Below are positions 28,436 to 36,424 of a DNA stretch of 64,000 nucleotides, one piece after another (the stretch's first letter is position 1; every line of letters begins with the position of its first letter). Under the pieces are notes generated by a model. The model saw only the letters and a list, made by a program, of their open reading frames with translations, did no database searches and was not told the origin of the DNA. The stretch spans positions 372,001-436,000 of the forward strand of contig NZ_WTYK01000002.1 in the NCBI RefSeq assembly GCF_009828065.1, in the 5' to 3' direction. Source of the stretch: Croceibacterium soli. Its GTDB lineage: Bacteria > Pseudomonadota > Alphaproteobacteria > Sphingomonadales > Sphingomonadaceae. The translations under genes were made by a program, and so were the position numbers.

Positions 28436-28598
28436 GCCCTCCCGCTTGCGGGAGGTCCTTCGAGACGGGCTCTCAGCCTGCGGCTTCGATCCCTCCTCAG
28501 GACGAACGGATTTGAAGCCTATCCCGTTCGTCCTGAGGAGCGAGGACGCAGTCCGAGCGTCTCGAAGGACAGGCCCCTCCCGCAAGTGGGAGCGGAGA
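28436..28598. repeat. Long interrupted inverted repeat
   Basis: Nested palindromic elements fill the gap before the first cfa-like gene. CCCTCCCGCTTGCGGGAGG starts it and CCCCTCCCGCAAGTGGGAG ends it. Inside, TCCTTCGAGACG pairs with CGTCTCGAAGGA, and CCTCAGGACGAACGG pairs with CCGTTCGTCCTGAGG. The whole could fold into a long hairpin and may separate the molybdoenzyme operon from the next transcript. I see no gene here. Confidence 0.85.
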
Positions 28599-28672
28599 TA
28601 GCCGGTGATTGACAGTGCCGGGGCGGCGCTGTTCAAAGCTCCCGGGGTAATAACGAGAGAGGACCGCCGCCG

Positions 28673-29938
28673 ATGTGGCTGCTCGACAAGTTTCTGACCA
28701 AAGCCATCCGCCGTGGCCGGCTGGTGGTCACGAATTACAACGGCAAGACATACCAGTACGGTCCGGGAGGCGGGGACGAAATCCGCATCCGCCTGAACCA
28801 CCCCAAGGCCGCCCGGCACATCGCCGCCTATCCGCAAGTCGGCGCTGGCGAGGCCTACATGTGGGGCTGGCTCGAGGTCGAGCCGCCGCACGACATTCGC
28901 GACATGGTGCTGTTCGTCACCGGGAACACCAAGAAGACCGGCGACGTGGCGATCCAGCCGAAGGGCCCGCTGCGCCGGTTCACCCAGCGCCTGATCGCCA
29001 AGGCCGACGGCATCAACCTGCGCGGCAAGGCGCGCAAGAATGCCGAGCACACCTACAATCTGACCCGCCGGCTGTACGAGCTGTTTCTCGACGAGGACCG
29101 GCAATACACGATGGCCTATTATCGCGACACGTCGAACAGCCTGGAGAAGGCCCAGCTCGACAAGAAGGCCCACATGGCGGCCAAGATGAACATCAAGCCG
29201 GGCATGAAAGTCCTCGACATCGGCTGCGGCTGGGGCGGGTTCGCGCTCTACCTCCACAAGCACTACGGCTGCGAAGTGCTCGGCGTCGCGCTGGCGCCGG
29301 ACCAGATCGCCTTCTGCCAGGAACGGGCCAAGGCCGAAGGCGTGGAGGACAAGGTCAAGTTCGCCCTGATGGACTACCGCGACGTCGAAGGGCAGTTCGA
29401 CCGGATCAGCTCTGTCGGCCTGCTGGAGCATGTCGGCACCGCGCACTATCCGGAGTTCTTCAGGCACACCAGCAAGCTGCTGAAGCCGGACGGGGTGATG
29501 TTCAGCCACTGCTGCGGCCGTGCCGGCACCCCCGGCTTCACCGACGCCTGGACGCGCAAGTACATCTTCCCCGGCGGCTACATCCCCGCCCTGTCGGAGC
29601 TGGTGATCGAGAGCGAGAAGGCTGGCTGGCAGGTGATGGACGTGGAAGCGATGCGCTTCCACTACAGCCACACGCTGGAGGAATGGTACAATCGGACGGT
29701 CATGCACCGGGAGGAGATCGTCGATCTCTATGACGAGCAGTTCTACCGCATGTGGCTGTTCTACCTCGCCGGCGCGGAGCAGAGCTTCCGCCACGGCAAG
29801 ATGGTCAACTGGCAGATCGTCTATGTGAAGGACCGCGCGGCAATCCCGATGACGCGCGACTTCATGTACGAGGAAAGCGAGCGGCTGCGCGAGAGCGAGG
29901 AGCCGCCGGTCTGGCACCTCGCGCAGGCGGCCGAGTAG
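28673..29938 (+). CDS. Cyclopropane-fatty-acyl-phospholipid synthase-like protein, divergent active site
   Basis: A 421-residue SAM-dependent enzyme of the CFA synthase/mycolic-acid cyclopropane synthase family, which acts on acyl chains of membrane lipids. It has SAM motif VLDIGCGWGGFALYL, LEHVG (Glu252), KYIFPGGYIPAL and the EEWYNR Tyr339. Two catalytic positions of E. coli Cfa are changed. The bicarbonate-binding Cys of the SCAYF motif is Met here (QYTMAYYRD, Met147), and the HTI segment is HCC (279-281). The HYD(I/L)GNDFY helix is replaced by HTYNLTRRLYELF. It may make a different modification or need another base. It is followed after 15 bp by a canonical paralogue. Confidence 0.85.
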   Translation: MWLLDKFLTKAIRRGRLVVTNYNGKTYQYGPGGGDEIRIRLNHPKAARHIAAYPQVGAGEAYMWGWLEVEPPHDIRDMVLFVTGNTKKTGDVAIQPKGPLRRFTQRLIAKADGINLRGKARKNAEHTYNLTRRLYELFLDEDRQYTMAYYRDTSNSLEKAQLDKKAHMAAKMNIKPGMKVLDIGCGWGGFALYLHKHYGCEVLGVALAPDQIAFCQERAKAEGVEDKVKFALMDYRDVEGQFDRISSVGLLEHVGTAHYPEFFRHTSKLLKPDGVMFSHCCGRAGTPGFTDAWTRKYIFPGGYIPALSELVIESEKAGWQVMDVEAMRFHYSHTLEEWYNRTVMHREEIVDLYDEQFYRMWLFYLAGAEQSFRHGKMVNWQIVYVKDRAAIPMTRDFMYEESERLRESEEPPVWHLAQAAE

Positions 29939-29953
29939 AGCGGCAGGGGGTCG

Positions 29954-31207
29954 ATGAAGCAGGAGCTGTTCGAGCGCTTCCTGGCGCGCGTGGTGGAGCG
30001 CGGCCGGCTGGAGGTGACGTATGCCTCCGGCACGACCGCCTCTTTCGGGCACCCGGCCGAGGGTTATCCCGAAGTCGCCCTGCGCTTCACCGACGACAAG
30101 GTGCCGCGCGACCTGGTCATCGATCCGCGCACCGGCGCCGGCGAAGCCTACATGGACGGGCGAATGGTGATCGAACGCGGCGACGTGCTCGACCTCGTCA
30201 CGCTAGTGCGGATGAACAACCGCTTCGAACGGTTCGACCGGCTCCACGAACCCGGCGCGCTCGCCGGGCTCAAGCGCCGCCTGCGGTTCCTCCACCGCTC
30301 GTTCAACGACGCCCGGAGCGCGCGCCGGAACGTCGCCCATCACTACGACATCGGCAACGATCTCTACCGGCTGATGCTCGATGCCGAGCACATGCAGTAC
30401 AGCTGCGCCTATTGGCCGGACGACGGCATGACGCTGGAGCAGGCGCAGAACGCCAAGCTGGCGCATATCGCCGCCAAGCTGGCCCTATCGCCGGGGCAGC
30501 GCGTGCTCGATATCGGCTGCGGCTGGGGCGGGATGGCGATCTACCTGGCGCGCCACTGCGATGTCGAAGTGCTCGGCATCACCCTCAGCAAGGAGCAGCT
30601 CGCCCTCGCCGAGCAACGCGTGCGCGACGCCGGAGTCTCGGCCCGGGTGCGGCTGGAGCTGGTCGACTACCGCGATCTCGCCGCGCGCGGGGAGCGGTTC
30701 GACCGGATCGTCTCGGTCGGCATGTTCGAGCATGTCGGCCGGCCGCAGTTCGGGACCTTCTTTCGCGCCTGCGCCAATCTCCTGGCCGACGACGGCGTGA
30801 TGCTGCTGCACACGATCGGCCGCATGGGCGGCCCCGGCGTGACCGACGCGTTCACCGACAAGTACATCTTCCCCGGCGGCTACATCCCCGCGCTCAGCGA
30901 AACCGTCGCCGCCAGCGAGCGGGTCCGCCTGATCGCCACCGATGTCGAGACCTTGCGGCTGCACTACGCGAAGACCCTGCGCGAATGGTACAAGCGCTGC
31001 GTCGCCAACCGAGCGGCGATCGTGGCCATGTACGACGAACGCTTCTTCCGCATGTGGACCTTCTACCTTTGCGGATCGATCGCCGCCTTCGAGCACGGCG
31101 GCATGTGCAACTACCAGATCCAGTACACCCGCAACCGCCACGCCCTGCCGCTGACCCGCGGCTACATGGAGCCGGCCGAGCAGGCGCTGCTGTGTGGTAC
31201 GAGGTAG
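29954..31207 (+). CDS. cfa: Cyclopropane-fatty-acyl-phospholipid synthase
   Basis: Transfers a methylene group from SAM to cis double bonds of phospholipid acyl chains at the inner membrane, a stationary-phase and stress adaptation. The 417-residue protein keeps the canonical motifs: HHYDIGNDLYRLML, SCAYW (bicarbonate-ligand Cys151), VLDIGCGWGGMAIYLA, FEHVGRPQF, LLHTIGR, KYIFPGGYIPALSE and REWYKR. It begins 15 bp after the divergent paralogue, so both are probably co-transcribed. It ends shortly before a repeat cluster and the MATE gene. Confidence 0.93.
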   Translation: MKQELFERFLARVVERGRLEVTYASGTTASFGHPAEGYPEVALRFTDDKVPRDLVIDPRTGAGEAYMDGRMVIERGDVLDLVTLVRMNNRFERFDRLHEPGALAGLKRRLRFLHRSFNDARSARRNVAHHYDIGNDLYRLMLDAEHMQYSCAYWPDDGMTLEQAQNAKLAHIAAKLALSPGQRVLDIGCGWGGMAIYLARHCDVEVLGITLSKEQLALAEQRVRDAGVSARVRLELVDYRDLAARGERFDRIVSVGMFEHVGRPQFGTFFRACANLLADDGVMLLHTIGRMGGPGVTDAFTDKYIFPGGYIPALSETVAASERVRLIATDVETLRLHYAKTLREWYKRCVANRAAIVAMYDERFFRMWTFYLCGSIAAFEHGGMCNYQIQYTRNRHALPLTRGYMEPAEQALLCGTR

Positions 31208-31218
31208 TGTAACCGGCA

Positions 31219-31505
31219 CTTAGCCCCTTCCCCTCTCCCCTTGCGGGAGAGGGAGGAGCCCCGCAGGGGCGGAGGGAGAGGGGTCGGCGGCGTTAGCCGC
31301 CGATGGCGGCGCCCCGAGCGATAGTTCGGTCACTCTAGCGCCTCCCGATAACTTCGTGGTTCGACAGGCTCACCACGAACGGACAGAGAGACCCCCCGAT
31401 GTCCGAATACATGAACCGTTCGTCCTGAGCTTGTCGAAGGACGATCGGCGCCACGCCGGACCGCTGTGCCAGGTTCGCGATTCGACAGGCTCACCACGAA
31501 CGGAG
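31219..31505. repeat. Intergenic repeat cluster between cfa and the MATE gene
   Basis: The gap of about 300 bp holds a CCCTCTCCCCTTGCGGGAGAGGG palindrome (31233-31255). Two copies of GTTCGACAGGCTCACCACGA follow, one at 31360-31379 and one (as GATTCGACAGGCTC) at 31480-31500. An inverted CGTTCGTCCTGAGCTTGTCG lies at about 31419. The last copy ends in CGGAG, which is also the likely Shine-Dalgarno of the MATE gene. No gene is seen. Confidence 0.8.
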
Positions 31506-31516
31506 ATAAGCCCGCC

Positions 31517-32890
31517 ATGTCCCAGCCTGCGCCCGCCGCTGTGCCGCTGACTCGCGCGTCGATCTTCGCGCAGGCCTGGCCGATCATGCTCGGGCAGGCG
31601 TCGATCCCGCTCGTCGGCGTGGTCGACGCGATGGTCATCGGACGCACCGGAGATGCTGCCGCATTGGCCGGGGTGGCGCTTGGCGCGACGGTCATCGGCC
31701 TGATCTTCTGGAGCTTCGGCTTCCTGCGCATGGGCATGACGGGGCTGACCTCCCAGGCCGACGGCGCCGGCGACAGAAAGGAAGTCGAGGCGCTGCTCGT
31801 CCGCGGACTGGCGATCGGCGGCGCGATCGGTGTGCTGCTGCTGGCGCTGCTCTGGCCGCTCCGAGAGCTCGCCTTCGCCATCCTCGCCGGCGGCGAAGCG
31901 ACCACGGCCGAAGCGAGCGGGTACGTCACCGCGCGCTTCTTCGGCGCCCCGGCGGCGCTGTGCGTCTTCGCGATCACCGGCTGGCTGTTCGGGCTCGGCC
32001 GCACGCGCGCGGCGCTTACGCTGCAGCTGGTGATGAACGCCGCGAACATCGTGTTCGACGTCGTGCTGGTGTTCGGCTTCGGCCTGGGCGCGGCCGGGGT
32101 CGGGGCCGGCACCGCGGGCGCGGAGTGGGTCGCCCTCGCCGCCGGGCTGGTGCTCGTCACGGGGGTCGCCGGCGCAAACCCGCACGCCCTCGCCCGCCGC
32201 GCCGGACGCGCGGCGCTGTTCGCCCCGGCGGCCATGCGCCGGCTGTTCGCCATCAACCGCGACCTGATGATCCGCACTGTGGCGCTGCTGATCATGTTCG
32301 CCTGGTTCGCCAATGCCGGCGCGCGGCTCGGCGCAGAGACGCTGGCGGCCAACCACGTACTGCTGCAGTTCGTCAACGTCGCCGCCTTCATCCTCGACGG
32401 TTTCGCCTTCACCGCCGAGTCCCGCATCGGCCAGGCGATCGGCACCCGATCCCGCGCCCAGTTCGTCCGCGCCATCCGGCTGACCGGCGAGTTCTCGCTC
32501 GCCGCCGGTGCACTCATGGCCGCCGCGTTCTGGCTGCTGGGAGAGCCGGTGATCGCACTGATCTCCACGGACCCCGCGATACGCGCGAGCGCGAGCCTGT
32601 TCCTCCCCTTCGCCGCGCTCGTGCCCCTGATCGGGATGCCGAGTTGGCTGCTCGACGGCGTGTTCATCGGCTCCACCCAAGGCCGTGCGTTGCGCAACGC
32701 CGGTGTGCTCGCGGCCGTGCTCTACCTCGCCGCCGACCTGGCGCTGCGCCCGCTCGGCAACCTGGGCGTGTGGCTTGCGTTCTCCGCCAGCTACCTGCTG
32801 CGCGCCGGAGGTCTGGCGCTCTATTTCCCGAGCCTTCTCCGGTCTTTCGAGCAAACACAAGCGGTTGCGCGGCCGGGGGCGATTGCGTAA
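31517..32890 (+). CDS. MATE-family efflux transporter (DinF/NorM type)
   Basis: A 457-residue inner-membrane exporter of the MATE family with about 12 hydrophobic segments in two halves. These include IFAQAWPIMLGQASIPLVGVVDAMVIG with the typical early 'D' and an N-half repeat GVALGATVIGLIFW. The second half has MIRTVALLIMFAW, AANHVLLQFVNVAAFILDGFAF with ESRIGQAIG, a DinF-type motif. Such proteins export cationic or toxic compounds by H+ or Na+ antiport; the substrate is unknown. The start at 31517 is chosen because the upstream in-frame codons come from the repeat cluster. The next gene begins 11 bp after its stop. Confidence 0.9.
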   Translation: MSQPAPAAVPLTRASIFAQAWPIMLGQASIPLVGVVDAMVIGRTGDAAALAGVALGATVIGLIFWSFGFLRMGMTGLTSQADGAGDRKEVEALLVRGLAIGGAIGVLLLALLWPLRELAFAILAGGEATTAEASGYVTARFFGAPAALCVFAITGWLFGLGRTRAALTLQLVMNAANIVFDVVLVFGFGLGAAGVGAGTAGAEWVALAAGLVLVTGVAGANPHALARRAGRAALFAPAAMRRLFAINRDLMIRTVALLIMFAWFANAGARLGAETLAANHVLLQFVNVAAFILDGFAFTAESRIGQAIGTRSRAQFVRAIRLTGEFSLAAGALMAAAFWLLGEPVIALISTDPAIRASASLFLPFAALVPLIGMPSWLLDGVFIGSTQGRALRNAGVLAAVLYLAADLALRPLGNLGVWLAFSASYLLRAGGLALYFPSLLRSFEQTQAVARPGAIA

Positions 32891-32900
32891 CCCCGCGGCG

Positions 32901-33452
32901 ATGACAGTTCGCCATCTCAACCGGATCATGCTGCGCCTGGTCCTGGCTGTTCTCGGCCTCGTCGCTTTCGCCCACCCAGCCGCCGCCGAGGTGGACGTGC
33001 ACTTCCACAGCTTCAACGGTTCGGCCCTGTTCGGCCGCTATCCGCACACGTTCGTGGTGTTCGAGGGCACGCTGGAGGGCGGGCACAAAGTGAACGAGAA
33101 CTTCGGCTTCAGCGCCAAGCGAATCTCCCCGGCGATCCTGACGGGCCCGGTCGAGCACACGATCTACGTCGAAGAGCAGAAGTACATCGCCAAGACCAAC
33201 CGCCACTTCACGGTGACGGTAGACGACGCCACCTATCGCAAGATGCGCGCCGAAATCGACGCCCTGCGGGCGGCGAAGGGCAAGCTATACGACCTCGACA
33301 AGTACAACTGCATCCACTTTGTGGGCCGGATGGCCCAGCTCGCCGGCCTGAAGGTCGACTACCCCAAGAACCTGCTGCGCAAGCCGCGCGCATGGCTGAA
33401 CCGGGTCAGCACGCTCAATCCGAAGCTCGGCGCGAAACCGATCACCGGCTGA
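32901..33452 (+). CDS. Exported protein, possible permuted NlpC/P60-like fold
   Basis: A 183-residue secreted or periplasmic protein with a signal peptide (LRLVLAVLGLVAFAHPAAA). The mature part starts EVDVHFHSFNGSALFGRYPHTFVVFEG and later has LYDLDKYNCIHFVGRMAQLAG. An early His and a late Cys in an 'NCxxFV' context are the order seen in circularly permuted NlpC/P60 (YaeF/LRAT-like) hydrolases. This is a structural guess, because the rest is not recognisable to me. It starts 11 bp after the MATE gene, and a 25-bp palindrome separates it from argG. If the fold is right it would act on cell-wall peptides or lipids. Confidence 0.5.
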   Translation: MTVRHLNRIMLRLVLAVLGLVAFAHPAAAEVDVHFHSFNGSALFGRYPHTFVVFEGTLEGGHKVNENFGFSAKRISPAILTGPVEHTIYVEEQKYIAKTNRHFTVTVDDATYRKMRAEIDALRAAKGKLYDLDKYNCIHFVGRMAQLAGLKVDYPKNLLRKPRAWLNRVSTLNPKLGAKPITG

Positions 33453-33478
33453 GCCGCCGTTCCCGTGTTGCCGCGCGG

Positions 33479-33503
33479 GCGCGCGCCTGTTAACGGCGCG
33501 CGC
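33479..33503. promoter_or_regulatory. 25-bp palindrome between the exported-protein gene and argG
   Basis: GCGCGCGCC and GGCGCGCGC arms (9 bp, perfect) flank the 7-bp centre TGTTAAC, 20 bp upstream of the argG start. No T-tract follows, so it is not a typical terminator. An operator or a leader hairpin for argG is possible. No regulator is known to me for this exact sequence. Confidence 0.45.
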
Positions 33504-33523
33504 GAATTCCGGCGGAGCGAAAC

Positions 33524-34741
<1,218 letters not shown>

Positions 34742-34756
34742 ACCCTGCATTTCGCG

Positions 34757-34826
34757 GCGAACCGTTGACTTATCCAGCCTTGTCCACTGGCATTCCTGAC
34801 TAAAGTGGATAAGTCGGCCGGTTCGC
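34757..34826. repeat. 70-bp interrupted inverted repeat after argG
   Basis: GCGAACCG (34757-34764) plus GACTTATCCA (34767-34776) are mirrored by TGGATAAGTC (34806-34815) plus CGGTTCGC (34819-34826), giving 18 paired bases with small bulges and a 29-nt centre. The arms hold TTATCCA on both strands, which resembles the DnaA-box core, and the centre holds TTGTCCACT. It begins 15 bp after the argG stop. It lacks a U-tract, so it may be a 3'-end stabiliser, a protein-binding site or a processed RNA hairpin. Confidence 0.6.
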
Positions 34827-35277
34827 TCTTGCCCGACTCGGCGCGCAGGCGCATTCTCTAGACATCGAGAGCGGGGATTGGCTCTTCGGACGGACGGGAT
34901 CACACCCTGAAAGACGAAGAGATTTTGGAACTTCTCTCGACGCGATGGCGAGATGCCGCGCGGTGGAGGGATGAAAGCCAGGGCATCTTCGGATGCCGCA
35001 ACTTCCAGACCGCTGAAGCCGCAAGGGCGCGCGATCGGCAGGCCGCACTTCCGGCCGGTTTCGATAAAGCGGCGATGCCCCGCATCGCCGAACCATGAGA
35101 AGCTGGCCAGGAGAACGGTCGCGGAACCGCCGGACGGCAAGGGAAAGGTCTTCGGATCATACCCGGCCCCGACGGAACCGGCACCGGCGCGAGCGCCGGG
35201 CGACATAACTGCCGCCTCCGGGCTGCAGTGAAACGTCAGGCGTAAAGCGTTCCTCGGAACCCACACGCCGGTGAGAG
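34827..35277. other. Unassigned interval, weak coding potential
   Basis: This 450-bp stretch holds no recognisable gene. An open plus-strand frame from ATG 34971 (or 34953) to 35231 would encode about 86-92 basic residues. A minus-strand frame from about 35201 leftwards has a better third-position GC bias, but it runs into argG antisense. The plus-strand terminator-like hairpin at 35278 suggests a transcript ends here, perhaps argG read-through, a small RNA or a small gene. I do not call a CDS. Confidence 0.4.
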
Positions 35278-35306
35278 TGGGGTCGGCAGCAATGCCGGCC
35301 CCATTT
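35278..35306 (+). terminator. Terminator-like hairpin
   Basis: TGGGGTCGGCA / TGCCGGCCCCA stem (11 bp with one G-T pair) and GCAA tetraloop, followed by TTTCCGTTT. It is oriented for plus-strand transcription. The U-tract is imperfect. Confidence 0.6.
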
Positions 35307-35354
35307 CCGTTTGTGGCCGGCTTGCTCTGCCTCCCTGCCTACTCCCACCCTTCC

Positions 35355-35490
35355 TTGTCATGCTGAACTCGTTTCAGCACCCATCCCGCCGTTTGCGCCG
35401 GGCTTGCAGATCGAGGTCTGGCCCGCCCCACCTCTCCCGCCACCACAATGCCGGCCAAATGGCCCTGAACCGAGTTCAGGGTGACGAGTG
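35355..35490. repeat. Inverted pair of TGAACTCGTTTCA-type repeats
   Basis: GTCATGCTGAACTCGTTTCAGC near 35355 is mirrored by CTGAACCGAGTTCAGGGTGACG near 35463. Both belong to the class seen at 19.8-20.05 kb and 25.1 kb. The remaining bases to rlpA (35491-35759) show no gene; they presumably hold the rlpA promoter. Confidence 0.7.
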
Positions 35491-35759
35491 GGAAGAGGGT
35501 GCATCGGACTTATCGGGCGAAGTTGGACAGCATGATCCCGCTCGCGCGCTGCGGATCATCCTCTAGGGACATCGCCGCCAGGGACCCACAACACGCAGTA
35601 GCGTGCGAAAAATCGCGCTGGCCGCCCTCATTTCGCCCGAATTGTTCCACGACTCGCGGCGAGTCGAGCCTGCGGCGGGGCCGGACGACTGCGCTGGGGT
35701 TCTTTTCATCGGCGAACCCCCGTACCGACCCTCCCCACATGGTCGACGGGAACATCACT

Positions 35760-36275
35760 ATGAAGCTGCGCGCAGGGATTGCCGCTTTTGCGGTACTTGG
35801 TCTCGGCGGGGCGCTGGCCTCGGCGCATGCGGAAGATGCCGCGCCTGCGGTCGCAGCGCCGCAGCCGCAAGCCGTGGATGCCTCCCTCCCCCGGTTCCAG
35901 CCCGCCGTGCAGCCGGCTCAACTCGTGCCGGTCGCTCCGGTCGCGGAAGAGATGAGCGAAGCCGAGCCGGAAGAGAGCTGGGAGCCGGTCGGCCGCGGTG
36001 TCGCGAGCTGGTACGGTCCGAAGTTCGCCGGCCGCCGCACCGCCAGCGGCGAGACCTTCGACCCGACCGAGTACACCGCGGCCCATCGCACCCTGCCGTT
36101 CGGCAGCACGGTCCGCGTGACGAGCGACTCCGGCCGCTCCGTGGTGGTGCGGATCAACGATCGCGGGCCCTTCAGCCCGGGCCGGGTCATCGACGTCTCG
36201 CAAGCCGCGGCGCGAGACCTGGGCCTGATCGGCCCCGGCCACGGCAACGTTTCGCTCGCCATTCTCGACGAGTGA
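35760..36275 (+). CDS. rlpA: RlpA-like septal/rare lipoprotein A domain protein
   Basis: A 171-residue exported protein with a double-psi beta-barrel RlpA domain; characterised RlpA enzymes are lytic transglycosylases that act on peptide-free glycan at the septum. The signal peptide is MKLRAGIAAFAVLGLGGALASAHA, with no lipobox Cys. A Pro/Ala-rich linker leads to the DPBB domain: GVASWYGPKFAGRRTASGE, AAHRTLPFGSTVRVT, VVRINDRGPFSPGRVIDVS and AARDLGLI. Both catalytic-type residues (the Asp in INDRGPF and the His in AHRTLP) are present. The C-terminal SPOR domain found in some RlpA proteins is missing. An in-frame ATG at 35739 is an alternative start. Confidence 0.85.
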   Translation: MKLRAGIAAFAVLGLGGALASAHAEDAAPAVAAPQPQAVDASLPRFQPAVQPAQLVPVAPVAEEMSEAEPEESWEPVGRGVASWYGPKFAGRRTASGETFDPTEYTAAHRTLPFGSTVRVTSDSGRSVVVRINDRGPFSPGRVIDVSQAAARDLGLIGPGHGNVSLAILDE

Positions 36276-36398
36276 GCGCGGGCGCCCTGAGCGCCATTCT
36301 TCACCGCAACCGAGTTGCAATCCGGCTGTCCGCCCCCACATCGCATCGAGCCTTGGGGCCGCTTCCGCGCGCCCTCGATCCCAATGCTTGACTGGCGC

Positions 36399-36413
36399 GA
36401 ACATTTGCGGAAC
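36399..36413 (+). promoter_or_regulatory. LexA (SOS) box of uvrA, GAAC-N7-GAAC
   Basis: GAACATTTGCGGAAC is the reverse-complement form of the alphaproteobacterial LexA operator and lies 11 bp before the uvrA ATG. It overlaps the spacer and -10 region of a candidate promoter whose -35 is TTGACT at 36388-36393, so LexA binding would block initiation. Orientation relative to the gene is opposite to that at recA. Confidence 0.85.
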
Positions 36414-36424
36414 ATCCACACACT

